From positions 1 to 5,457 of the forward strand of contig ONXW01000185.1 of assembly GCA_900321915.1 (NCBI GenBank): a stretch of 5,457 nt of DNA, read 5' to 3'. A program made the translations under genes and the position numbers. This DNA is from an uncultured Eubacteriales bacterium (lineage in GTDB: Bacteria > Bacillota > Clostridia > Lachnospirales > Lachnospiraceae). This document shows positions 1-5,457 of the stretch, piece after piece. How positions within the stretch are numbered: position 1 is the stretch's first letter; each line of letters begins with the position of its first letter. Below the pieces are notes generated by a model, which was not told where the DNA came from, searched no databases, and saw only the letters and a program-made list of their open reading frames with translations.

Positions 1-1733
1 CTCTGGGCGCTCTGCTCGGATGCGCTGCTCCCGGAAGACTGTCCGGAAGCGGTCCTTCCGAGGTTTTCCGCCTTTGCGGCACTCACCTTCTTCGCGGAAC
101 CTGCCTTCACCTTCACCGCAGCTGTCTTTTCAGCTCTGGCTGTCTCTTCCGCGGAAGCTGTCTTCTCGGCTTCCTCTGTCTCTTCCGCAGAAGCTGTCTT
201 CTCAGCTTCCTCTGCCTTCTCAGCTGCAGCCTGCTTCGCCGCCTCGTCTGCGGCTTTCTTCTCTTCCTCAGCCTTCTTCAGGGCTTCCTCCGCCTTCTTG
301 TCCGGACGGACGATAAGAACGGTGGTGCCCACATCGAGAATGTCGTACAGCTCCGCCGCCTTCTTCTTCGGCAGGTTCACACATCCGTGGGAACCGGAAT
401 ACTGGAAAATATTACCGCCGTACTCGCCTCTCCAGGAAGCGTCGTGCAGGCCGTAGCCCTTATAGAAGGCCATCCAGTAATTGACGAAGGATGAGTAGGA
501 CGGGGTGCCGTCCGCTCTTGGCGGCCCGTGCAGGGTGCGGTTCAGCTGCTTATAATAGAGGGAATAAACGCCTGTGGGCGTCCGTCTCCCGGAACTCTGC
601 TCCGTTCCCGATACGCAGTCGGATTCCCACGCCAGCTCGCCCTTGACATAATAGTAGACGTGCTGGTTCGGGATATCCACTTCCACGTAGGTTCCCTGCG
701 GCCCGATATCCGGCATGACGTTCATGGAATATTCCGGATCCGCGGTGAAGCTCTTTCTCGCCATCAGGTTTTTGTAGAGCTCCTCTGACATCTTCTCCTG
801 GTCAATGCGGTGGCCGAACTCATTGGTCGGAAGCAGCACCGTTCCCAGGTTTGTGGAGTCAAAAGCGATGGAATTCAGCTCCGTATCGTCTTCCAGGGCC
901 AGGTTTGCGATATATTCGTCCGCCTTCACCCGGACAAACACCGGATCCAGCGCATACTGGGTCTTTCCGCCCACAGTGGTGGATTTGATCCAGTTTTTCA
1001 GCTCATGCCCGTCCAGCACCTCTTCCCCGCCGTCGGTCAGGTGATAAGTCGCCTTGACATTCAGGAAGGAATTGAGGTCATCCTTCCGCTTGTTCAGGTT
1101 CTTGTCATCCAGCGTGATGGCTGCTGTTTTGTATGCTTCAGGGGCCGCCGCGACATCAATCTCGGAAGCTTCCCTGTCGAGTCCCTCGGAGACCGCGGCC
1201 AGAAGTCCCTCCGGCTCAATAATAGAACCCTGGGTGTCCGGCTCAATGTAAAAGCGGTCATCACTTCCAAGCGAGAGGTAAGCGTCCTTCGGTTCCTCCC
1301 CGTTCTTCGGGTCAGACTCCGGAAGCGCTTCCAGCGCCTTTTTCAGTGCTTCTCTGTCATAGGTAAATGAAGTGTCGACCAGATATTCCCGCTTCGTGCC
1401 GGTTTTTCCGCTCAGCCACTCGTAGGGATTCTGGGCCCGGAGCAGCTTCTCGGTCTTCCCCGTGGACTCATACTGATATCCGATATCGGAGGCCACGAGG
1501 GTTTCCTCCGCGCCGTCGCGGAACCGGAGATCCAGCCTGTACGCGTCTTCGTCCTTCTCTTTCAGAAGCTGTTCCACCTCGGCCACGGTCTTTCCCCCGG
1601 CGTCCACGCCGTTTACCGTAACTCCGTCAATAAAACGATCCCGGTACTGCCTCGCACCGTTCACATAGGCACCGCCCAGGCCTGCCGCCGCAAGCGCCGC
1701 GACCAGGACTCCTGCCTTCCATTTTTTGCTCAT
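1..1733 (-). CDS. L,D-transpeptidase (YkuD family) with N-terminal membrane anchor, peptidoglycan-binding domains and Lys/Glu-rich tail; 3' end outside window
   Basis: The product should make 3-3 cross-links between peptidoglycan stem peptides outside the membrane; this enzyme class is typically insensitive to most beta-lactams other than carbapenems. The frame stays open for 577 codons from the ATG to the left edge, so the C-terminus is missing. Residues 3-6 are basic (KKWK) and 7-23 are hydrophobic, with no lipobox, which fits a signal anchor. From residue 34 there is a segment like the putative peptidoglycan-binding domain (PG_binding_4) found in YoaR and VanW-type proteins, with VNGVDAGGKT at 40-49; a second such region spans about 206-330. 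The YkuD catalytic domain covers about 349-475: His430, then 17 residues, then SHGCVN at 448-453 with nucleophile Cys451. After residue 478 comes a charged tail rich in Lys, Glu and Ala, described separately. The start is firm: an in-frame TGA lies two codons upstream. The gene probably has its own promoter in the gap behind the ABC operon. The family call is secure; the physiological role is inferred. Confidence 0.95.
   Translation of the reverse strand, partial: MSKKWKAGVLVAALAAAGLGGAYVNGARQYRDRFIDGVTVNGVDAGGKTVAEVEQLLKEKDEDAYRLDLRFRDGAEETLVASDIGYQYESTGKTEKLLRAQNPYEWLSGKTGTKREYLVDTSFTYDREALKKALEALPESDPKNGEEPKDAYLSLGSDDRFYIEPDTQGSIIEPEGLLAAVSEGLDREASEIDVAAAPEAYKTAAITLDDKNLNKRKDDLNSFLNVKATYHLTDGGEEVLDGHELKNWIKSTTVGGKTQYALDPVFVRVKADEYIANLALEDDTELNSIAFDSTNLGTVLLPTNEFGHRIDQEKMSEELYKNLMARKSFTADPEYSMNVMPDIGPQGTYVEVDIPNQHVYYYVKGELAWESDCVSGTEQSSGRRTPTGVYSLYYKQLNRTLHGPPRADGTPSYSSFVNYWMAFYKGYGLHDASWRGEYGGNIFQYSGSHGCVNLPKKKAAELYDILDVGTTVLIVRPDKKAEEALKKAEEEKKAADEAAKQAAAEKAEEAEKTASAEETEEAEKTASAEETARAEKTAAVKVKAGSAKKVSAAKAENLGRTASGQSSGSSASEQSAQ
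120..206 (-). repeat. 36-base tandem repeat in the transpeptidase tail (about 2.4 copies)
   Basis: Read on the minus strand, codons 510-521 encode AEKTASAEETEE, codons 522-533 encode AEKTASAEETAR, and codons 534-538 begin a third copy (AEKTA). The first two copies differ at only a few bases. The repeat sits inside a Lys/Glu/Ala-rich stretch (about 479-535) with coiled-coil or extended charged-helix character. The unit is a multiple of three, so copy-number changes by slippage would keep the frame. Beyond it the tail turns Lys-rich (VKVKAGSAKK) and then Ser-rich up to the window edge. Confidence 0.85.
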
Positions 1734-1739
1734 GTCTGT

Positions 1740-1745
1740 TCACCC
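1740..1745 (-). promoter_or_regulatory. Probable weak ribosome binding site of the transpeptidase gene
   Basis: GGGTGA on the minus strand ends six bases before the ATG at 1733. GGTGA matches the 3' part of the full Shine-Dalgarno sequence AAGGAGGTGA, but the usual AGGAGG core is absent, so initiation may be weaker than at the ABC gene. The TGA in this motif is also the in-frame stop that excludes any start further upstream. Confidence 0.5.
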
Positions 1746-1748
1746 ATC

Positions 1749-1754
1749 ATTATA
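1749..1754 (-). promoter_or_regulatory. Perfect TATAAT hexamer close to the transpeptidase start, possible second -10
   Basis: The minus strand carries TATAAT, 15 bases upstream of the ATG. No recognisable -35 lies 16-18 bases further upstream (those positions read CAATTT, ACAATT and TACAAT); a TTGATG is only 12 bases away. A start from here would leave a very short leader that might not include the whole ribosome binding site. It is either a weak alternative promoter or a chance hexamer in AT-rich DNA. Confidence 0.25.
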
Positions 1755-1763
1755 AGGAAAAAA

Positions 1764-1779
1764 CTACATCAAATTGTAG
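1764..1779. promoter_or_regulatory. Inverted repeat CTACA-N6-TGTAG, candidate operator
   Basis: A perfect five-base dyad (CTACA at 1764-1768, TGTAG at 1775-1779) overlaps the end of the proposed -10 and the expected transcription start near 1771. That position would suit a repressor. The TACA/TGTA half-sites resemble those of BlaI/MecI/CopY-type operators, but those have a two-base centre whereas this one has six, so no regulator family can be assigned. Short arms in AT-rich DNA may arise by chance. Confidence 0.3.
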
Positions 1780-1807
1780 AATACCACATATGATCGGTAT
1801 CCGTCAA
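1778..1807 (-). promoter_or_regulatory. Candidate sigma-A-type promoter of the transpeptidase gene
   Basis: On the minus strand TTGACG (1807-1802, five of six matches to the -35 consensus) is followed by 18 bases and then TATTCT (1783-1778), preceded by TGG to give an extended -10 (TGnTATTCT). Transcription would begin near 1771 and leave a leader of roughly 38 bases. A second small dyad, ATACC-N10-GGTAT (1781-1800), lies across the spacer and -10. The location just upstream of the gene and in the AT-rich gap supports the call, which suggests the transpeptidase can be expressed separately from the ABC operon. Confidence 0.6.
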
Positions 1808-1825
1808 ATCAGATTCTTTTTCTTT

Positions 1826-1847
1826 ATATCACTCCGGATATCACTCC
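1826..1847. repeat. 12-base-period direct repeat across the ABC gene stop codon
   Basis: ATATCACTCC occurs at 1826-1835 and again at 1838-1847 on the plus strand. On the minus strand it reads GGAGTGATAT twice, 12 bases apart. Because 12 is a multiple of three, the stop context GAG-TGA-TAT is repeated in frame: the real stop at 1843-1841 is followed four codons later by a second in-frame TGA. It looks like a small tandem duplication at the gene end. Confidence 0.7.
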
Positions 1848-3808
1848 AGCTCAAAAGCGCCGGTGTACAGCCGGTAATAAGTTCCTTTCATCGCCAGCAG
1901 CTCCTCGTGGGTGCCCCTCTCGATGATGCGTCCGTGGTCGAGAACCATGATGGCGTCGCTGTTGCGGACGGTGGAGAGGCGGTGGGCGATGACAAAGACC
2001 GTGCGGCCCTTCATCAGGTTGTCCATGCCCCGCTGGACCTGGGCCTCGGTCCGGGTGTCAATGGAAGAGGTTGCCTCGTCCAGGATCATGACCGGCGGGT
2101 CCGCCACCGCGGCCCTGGCGATGGACAGGAGCTGCCGCTCTCCCTGGGAGAGCTGGGAACCGTTGGCGGTGAGCATCGTCTGGTATCCTTCGGGCAGGCG
2201 GCGGATGAAACCGTCCGCATTTGCCAGCTTCGCTGCGGCGATGCACTCTTCGTCGGTGGCGTCCAGTTTGCCGTAGCGGATATTATCCATCACCGTGCCG
2301 GTAAACAGATTCACATCCTGGAGCACCATGCCCAGGGACCGGCGCAGGTCCGGCTTGCGGATTTTTGTGATATTGATGCCGTCGTAGCGTATTTTCCCGT
2401 CAGGGATATCATAGAACCTGTTGATGAGGTTCGTGATGGTTGTTTTTCCGGCGCCGGTGGCGCCCACAAAGGCAATTTTCTGTCCCGGTTTAGCGTACAG
2501 GCTGATATCGTGAAGCACGGTTTTTTCGGGCGTATAGCCGAAATCCACCTCCACCATGCGCACATCGCCCTTAAGCTCCTCATAGGTAAGCGTGCCCTCG
2601 GCCCTGTGGGGATGTTTCCATGCCCAGAGGCCGGTGTGCTCCGTGGACTCGCAGAGATTGCCCTCCGCATCTCTTGTTGCGTTTACCAGGGTGACATAAC
2701 CCTCGTCCTTCTCCGGCTCTTCGTCGATAAGCTCGAACACGCGCCCGGCGCCGGCGACGCCCAGCGCAATCATGGGCACCTGCATGGAAAACTGGCCGAT
2801 GGTCTGGGAAAACTGGCGCGCCATGCCCAGAAACGCGATGATGATGCCCGCGGACACGGTGCTGATGCCGGAAAAGCTCAGGTTCGGAACCTTCATTATC
2901 AGCAGGAAGCCGCCCGCGATGGCCAGCAGGACATACATGATATTGCCCATATTGCCGAGGATCGGCATCAGGATATTGCCGGCCCGGTGGGCCATCTCTC
3001 CGTCGGAGAAGAGCTGTTCATTCCTGCGGCGGAATTCCTCCCGGTTTTCTTCCTCGTGACAGAAGACCTTTACCACCTTCTGTCCCGCCATCATTTCCTC
3101 TATGAAGCCCTCCTCAGAAGCCAGCGACTTCTGCTGCGCCATCATGTATTTCGTGCTGATGCGGCCGAACAGGCGTGTTACCATGAACATGCAGCCCGCC
3201 AGGACAAATACCACGAGAGTCATCCAGACGCTGTAGGTCAGCATCATGACCGTGATGGCGCTCATGGTGAGTGTCGCCTGGATCAGCTGGGGCATGCTCA
3301 TGCCGATCATCTGCCGGATGGCATCCGTGTCATTGGTGTAGGTACTCATCACCTCGCCGTGGGGGTGAGTATCAAAATAGCGGATGGGCAGCGTCTCCAT
3401 CCGGTCAAACATGTCGTCCCGGAGGGACTTGAGGGTCCCCTGGGTGACCGTCGCCATCATCCGGTTCCAGATAAATGCCGCCGCCACGCCGGCCGCGTAC
3501 ACTGCTGCCATCAGGCTCAGGAGACGCAGGATTTTCGGGTATACGGCAGCCAGCCCCAGGGTAATGCCCGGGGTAATGCAGTCATCGATCAGCTGCCGCA
3601 GGAACACGGTCGCCACCGTGGAGGCGACAGAGCTGATAATGACGCAGACGCAGACCACGGAGAGTCTTGCCCGGTAGTGGGATACCACATACCGGAAAAA
3701 GCGGCTGAGTGTATTTCTGTTGATTTTGAGGCCTGCCGCCGCCATGCGGCGGTTGGATCCCGGCCCGCGGGGGGTGCGGGAAGCACTGTCGTTTCTTTCC
3801 TCGCTCAT
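1841..3808 (-). CDS. ABC exporter half-transporter, catalytically competent subunit of a heterodimer (LmrD/BmrD/TM288-like)
   Basis: This complete 655-residue protein has a type IV exporter layout: a membrane domain followed by an ATPase domain, acting in the cytoplasmic membrane with the protein encoded just upstream. Hydrophobic segments lie at about 49-71, 90-114, 175-195, 195-211, 286-306 and 316-332. The ATPase domain starts near 415: Walker A GATGAGKT at 449-456 (Lys455), Q-loop Gln497, signature LSQGE at 553-557, Walker B VMILDEA with catalytic Glu578, and switch His609 in AHRLSTV. The signature departs from LSGGQ at two positions, as expected for the half that completes the partner's degenerate site. 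An extra segment of about 55 residues (361-415, with TGLWAWKHPH) sits between the two domains. The ATG overlaps the upstream stop by four bases (ATGA), and AAGGAGG lies seven bases before it, so the start is firm. Exported substrate is unknown; drugs, lipids or peptides are all possible for this family. Confidence 0.96.
   Translation of the reverse strand: MSEERNDSASRTPRGPGSNRRMAAAGLKINRNTLSRFFRYVVSHYRARLSVVCVCVIISSVASTVATVFLRQLIDDCITPGITLGLAAVYPKILRLLSLMAAVYAAGVAAAFIWNRMMATVTQGTLKSLRDDMFDRMETLPIRYFDTHPHGEVMSTYTNDTDAIRQMIGMSMPQLIQATLTMSAITVMMLTYSVWMTLVVFVLAGCMFMVTRLFGRISTKYMMAQQKSLASEEGFIEEMMAGQKVVKVFCHEEENREEFRRRNEQLFSDGEMAHRAGNILMPILGNMGNIMYVLLAIAGGFLLIMKVPNLSFSGISTVSAGIIIAFLGMARQFSQTIGQFSMQVPMIALGVAGAGRVFELIDEEPEKDEGYVTLVNATRDAEGNLCESTEHTGLWAWKHPHRAEGTLTYEELKGDVRMVEVDFGYTPEKTVLHDISLYAKPGQKIAFVGATGAGKTTITNLINRFYDIPDGKIRYDGINITKIRKPDLRRSLGMVLQDVNLFTGTVMDNIRYGKLDATDEECIAAAKLANADGFIRRLPEGYQTMLTANGSQLSQGERQLLSIARAAVADPPVMILDEATSSIDTRTEAQVQRGMDNLMKGRTVFVIAHRLSTVRNSDAIMVLDHGRIIERGTHEELLAMKGTYYRLYTGAFELE
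3805..3808 (-). other. ATGA stop/start overlap between the two ABC subunit genes
   Basis: The ATG of the second subunit (3808-3806) and the TGA of the first (3807-3805) share bases in the sequence ATGA. This arrangement is typical of translational coupling and fits equal production of the two halves of a heterodimer. Confidence 0.95.
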
Positions 3809-5457
3809 GCCTGTCCCTCCTTTCCGCCATCTTCCATTCCTGCCGGGGCAGAGCTTTCCCTGACCGCGTCTTCTTCCCGGAGGCCTTCGCCTTCCCGGGC
3901 ACCGGTCTGGGAATCATAGACCTCCCGGTAGATGCCGCCGGCCTTAAGCAGCTCTTCGTGTACTCCCTGCTCGACGATCTTCCCGTCCTCCATCACCAGG
4001 ATCATGTCGGCGTCCTGGACGGACGCGACGCGCTGGGCGATGATAATCTTTGTGGTGTCCGGGATCTCCTCCAGAAGGGCTTTCCGGAGAAGGGCGTCCG
4101 TGTGCATGTCCACCGCGGAGGTGGAGTCGTCCAGAATCAGGATCTTCGGCTTTTTCAGCAGGGCCCTGGCAATGCAGAGACGCTGCTTCTGTCCGCCGGA
4201 AACATTGGCCCCGCCCCGCTCGATGCGGGTATCGTATTTTTCCGGGAACTGCTGTATGAATTCATCCGCCTGGGCCAGCCGGCAGGCGCGGATGAGCTCC
4301 TCGTCCGACGCTTCGGGATTGCCCCAGCGGAGATTTTCTTTGATCGTGCCGGAAAAGAGCACATTTTTCTGCAGGACCACCGCCACCTGGCTCCGCAGGG
4401 CGTCCAGGTCATACTCCCGGACATCGCGCCCGCCCACCAGCACACGCCCGGCAGTCACGTCGTAGAGGCGCGGGATCAGCTGGATCAGCGTACTCTTCGA
4501 GGAACCGGTTCCTCCGATGATGCCGACGGTCTGCCCGGCCTTAATTTTCAGGGAAATGTCGGAGAGGGCGTCCCTGACAGCCCGGTCGCTGTACCGGAAG
4601 GACACCCGGTCGAACTCCACGCTCCCGTCCGCAACCTCCGTGAGGCCGTTCTCCGGGGATACCAGGGTGCTCTCCCAGGTCAGGACTTCCGCGATACGGT
4701 ACGCCGCCTCCTGGGCGATGGTGCTCATGACAAATACCATGGACAGCATCATGACCGAGATGAGAATCTGCACGCCGTAGGTCGTGAGGGACGACAGCTC
4801 GCCGGTGGTCAGGTCCGTCCCGCCGCTCATGACAATCATCCGCGCGCCGAGGAAACTGACCAGGAGCATGCAGGTAAAAATACAGAACTGCATGATGGGG
4901 GCGTTCAGCGCCAGAAGCTTCTCCACGGAGGTGAAATCCTGCCGCACCTGCTCGGACGCCTGCCCGAATTTCTCCTGCTCGTACTCCTCGCGGACAAAAG
5001 CCTTCACAACCCGGATGCCGGAGACATTTTCCTGCACAGAATTGTTCAGCGCGTCATACCGCTTGAAAATGCGCCGGAAGATGGGGTGCGCTTTCCGCAT
5101 GATGGTGCCCAGGGCGATGCCCAGGACGGGGATGATGCCCACAAAAATCAGGGCCATCCTCGGATTGATGCTCATGCTCATCACGACGGAAAAAAGCATC
5201 ATCAGGGGGGTGCGGACAGCGATGCGTATGATCATCTGGTACGCGTTCTGGACCATGGTGACATCCGTGGTCATGCGTGTCACCAGGGACGCGGAGGAAA
5301 AATGGTCAATATCCGCGAAGGAAAATTCCTGCGCGCGGAAAAACAGGTCTTCCCGCAGGTTTTTCGCGAATCCGCAGGAAGCCGTGGCGGCGTACTTTCC
5401 GGACTGCACGCCGCAGAACAGCGAGAGCAGGGCCATGAAAAACAGGACGCTGCCGTA
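3805..5457 (-). CDS. ABC exporter half-transporter, degenerate-site subunit of a heterodimer (LmrC/BmrC/TM287-like); 5' end outside window
   Basis: The frame is open from the right edge, so 550 C-terminal residues are visible. An ATG at 5436 is internal: the seven codons before it (YGSVLFF) continue a membrane helix. By comparison with the usual layout, the N-terminus and first transmembrane helix, roughly 60-65 residues, are missing. Visible helices correspond to TM2-TM6. The ATPase domain carries Walker A GGTGSSKS (4515-4492), a Q-loop Gln (4371-4369), a canonical VSGGQ signature (4203-4189), and Walker B ILILDDS, where Asp (4128-4126) replaces the catalytic Glu. The switch His is replaced by Gln in IIAQRVASV (4035-4033). 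In known heterodimeric exporters this pattern marks the subunit whose own ATP site hydrolyses poorly or not at all, while its intact signature completes the partner's active site. The protein ends in a hydrophilic tail of about 30 residues rich in Glu and Gly. It is the upstream gene of a translationally coupled pair; its promoter and any regulator lie outside the window. Confidence 0.95.
   Translation of the reverse strand, partial: YGSVLFFMALLSLFCGVQSGKYAATASCGFAKNLREDLFFRAQEFSFADIDHFSSASLVTRMTTDVTMVQNAYQMIIRIAVRTPLMMLFSVVMSMSINPRMALIFVGIIPVLGIALGTIMRKAHPIFRRIFKRYDALNNSVQENVSGIRVVKAFVREEYEQEKFGQASEQVRQDFTSVEKLLALNAPIMQFCIFTCMLLVSFLGARMIVMSGGTDLTTGELSSLTTYGVQILISVMMLSMVFVMSTIAQEAAYRIAEVLTWESTLVSPENGLTEVADGSVEFDRVSFRYSDRAVRDALSDISLKIKAGQTVGIIGGTGSSKSTLIQLIPRLYDVTAGRVLVGGRDVREYDLDALRSQVAVVLQKNVLFSGTIKENLRWGNPEASDEELIRACRLAQADEFIQQFPEKYDTRIERGGANVSGGQKQRLCIARALLKKPKILILDDSTSAVDMHTDALLRKALLEEIPDTTKIIIAQRVASVQDADMILVMEDGKIVEQGVHEELLKAGGIYREVYDSQTGAREGEGLREEDAVRESSAPAGMEDGGKEGQA
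3816..3822 (-). promoter_or_regulatory. Strong ribosome binding site of the second ABC subunit
   Basis: AAGGAGG on the minus strand is followed by seven bases and the ATG at 3808. It lies inside the C-terminal codons of the upstream gene, so its sequence also encodes part of that protein's hydrophilic tail. It confirms the chosen start. Confidence 0.9.

Noticed and set aside
20..316. A Ser/Pro/Leu-rich open frame on the plus strand
   Set aside because: It is the complement of the Lys/Glu/Ala-rich transpeptidase tail, and its repeats simply mirror the 36-base repeat.
810..1370. A 186-codon plus-strand open frame
   Set aside because: It is antisense to the transpeptidase, whose domains are continuous through this region, and it overlaps other equally unsupported frames.
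1764..1779. Assignment of the CTACA/TGTAG dyad to a BlaI/MecI-type repressor
   Set aside because: The half-sites are similar, but the centre is six bases where that family needs two, and no regulator gene is present in the window.
1826..1841. ATATC-N6-GATAT as a rho-independent terminator of the ABC operon
   Set aside because: The stem is only five AT-rich pairs, overlaps the stop codon, and is followed on the minus strand by an A-rich stretch and not a T run.
1790..3919. A 709-codon open frame on the plus strand, opposite the second ABC gene
   Set aside because: It lies almost wholly antisense to a gene with every ABC motif. Its translation is rich in His, Arg, Asp and Gly with no recognisable domain, and no ribosome binding site is seen before its ATG. 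GC-rich codons on the other strand explain the lack of stops.
5434..5436. ATG as the start of the first ABC subunit
   Set aside because: The open frame and the hydrophobic helix continue upstream to the window edge, and starting here would remove the first membrane helix. No ribosome binding site precedes it.

Overview
The window holds three genes, all on the minus strand: two adjacent ABC exporter half-transporter genes (first truncated at the right edge, second complete) and, after a 107-base gap, an L,D-transpeptidase gene that runs off the left edge. Two of the three are therefore partial. The organism is most likely a Gram-positive Clostridia member, Lachnospiraceae-like. This rests on the close resemblance of the ABC pair to a family common in that group, on the putative peptidoglycan-binding domains joined to a YkuD domain, on the strong AAGGAGG ribosome binding site, and on GC-rich coding DNA around an AT-rich promoter gap. 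The genus cannot be told from the sequence.

Right to left, in the direction of transcription: positions 5457-3805 encode the degenerate-site subunit of a heterodimeric exporter. It lacks its N-terminus, which lies outside the window. Its stop codon overlaps the start of the second subunit (3808-1841) in an ATGA arrangement, so the two are almost certainly translated together. The residues expected to differ between the two ATP sites differ in a complementary way: the first subunit has Asp instead of the catalytic Glu and Gln instead of the switch His, while the second keeps both but has an altered signature motif. This gives one working and one degenerate ATP site, as in TM287/288, LmrCD and BmrCD. 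The substrate cannot be read from the sequence.

The gap at 1734-1840 has no convincing terminator for the ABC operon. It holds a good candidate promoter for the third gene (TTGACG, 18-base spacer, extended -10 TGGTATTCT), two short inverted repeats that could be operators, and a 12-base duplication at the ABC stop codon. The third gene (1733 to the left edge) encodes a membrane-anchored, extracellular L,D-transpeptidase. Its catalytic residues are intact, and it has an unusual Lys/Glu/Ala-rich C-terminal tail with a 36-base tandem repeat; the end of the tail is not in the window. An envelope-related link between exporter and transpeptidase is possible but rests only on adjacency.

I see no RNA gene, mobile element, CRISPR array or clearly undescribed system. 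The most unusual points are the tail of the transpeptidase, the LSQGE signature of the second ABC subunit, and the dyad-rich promoter gap.
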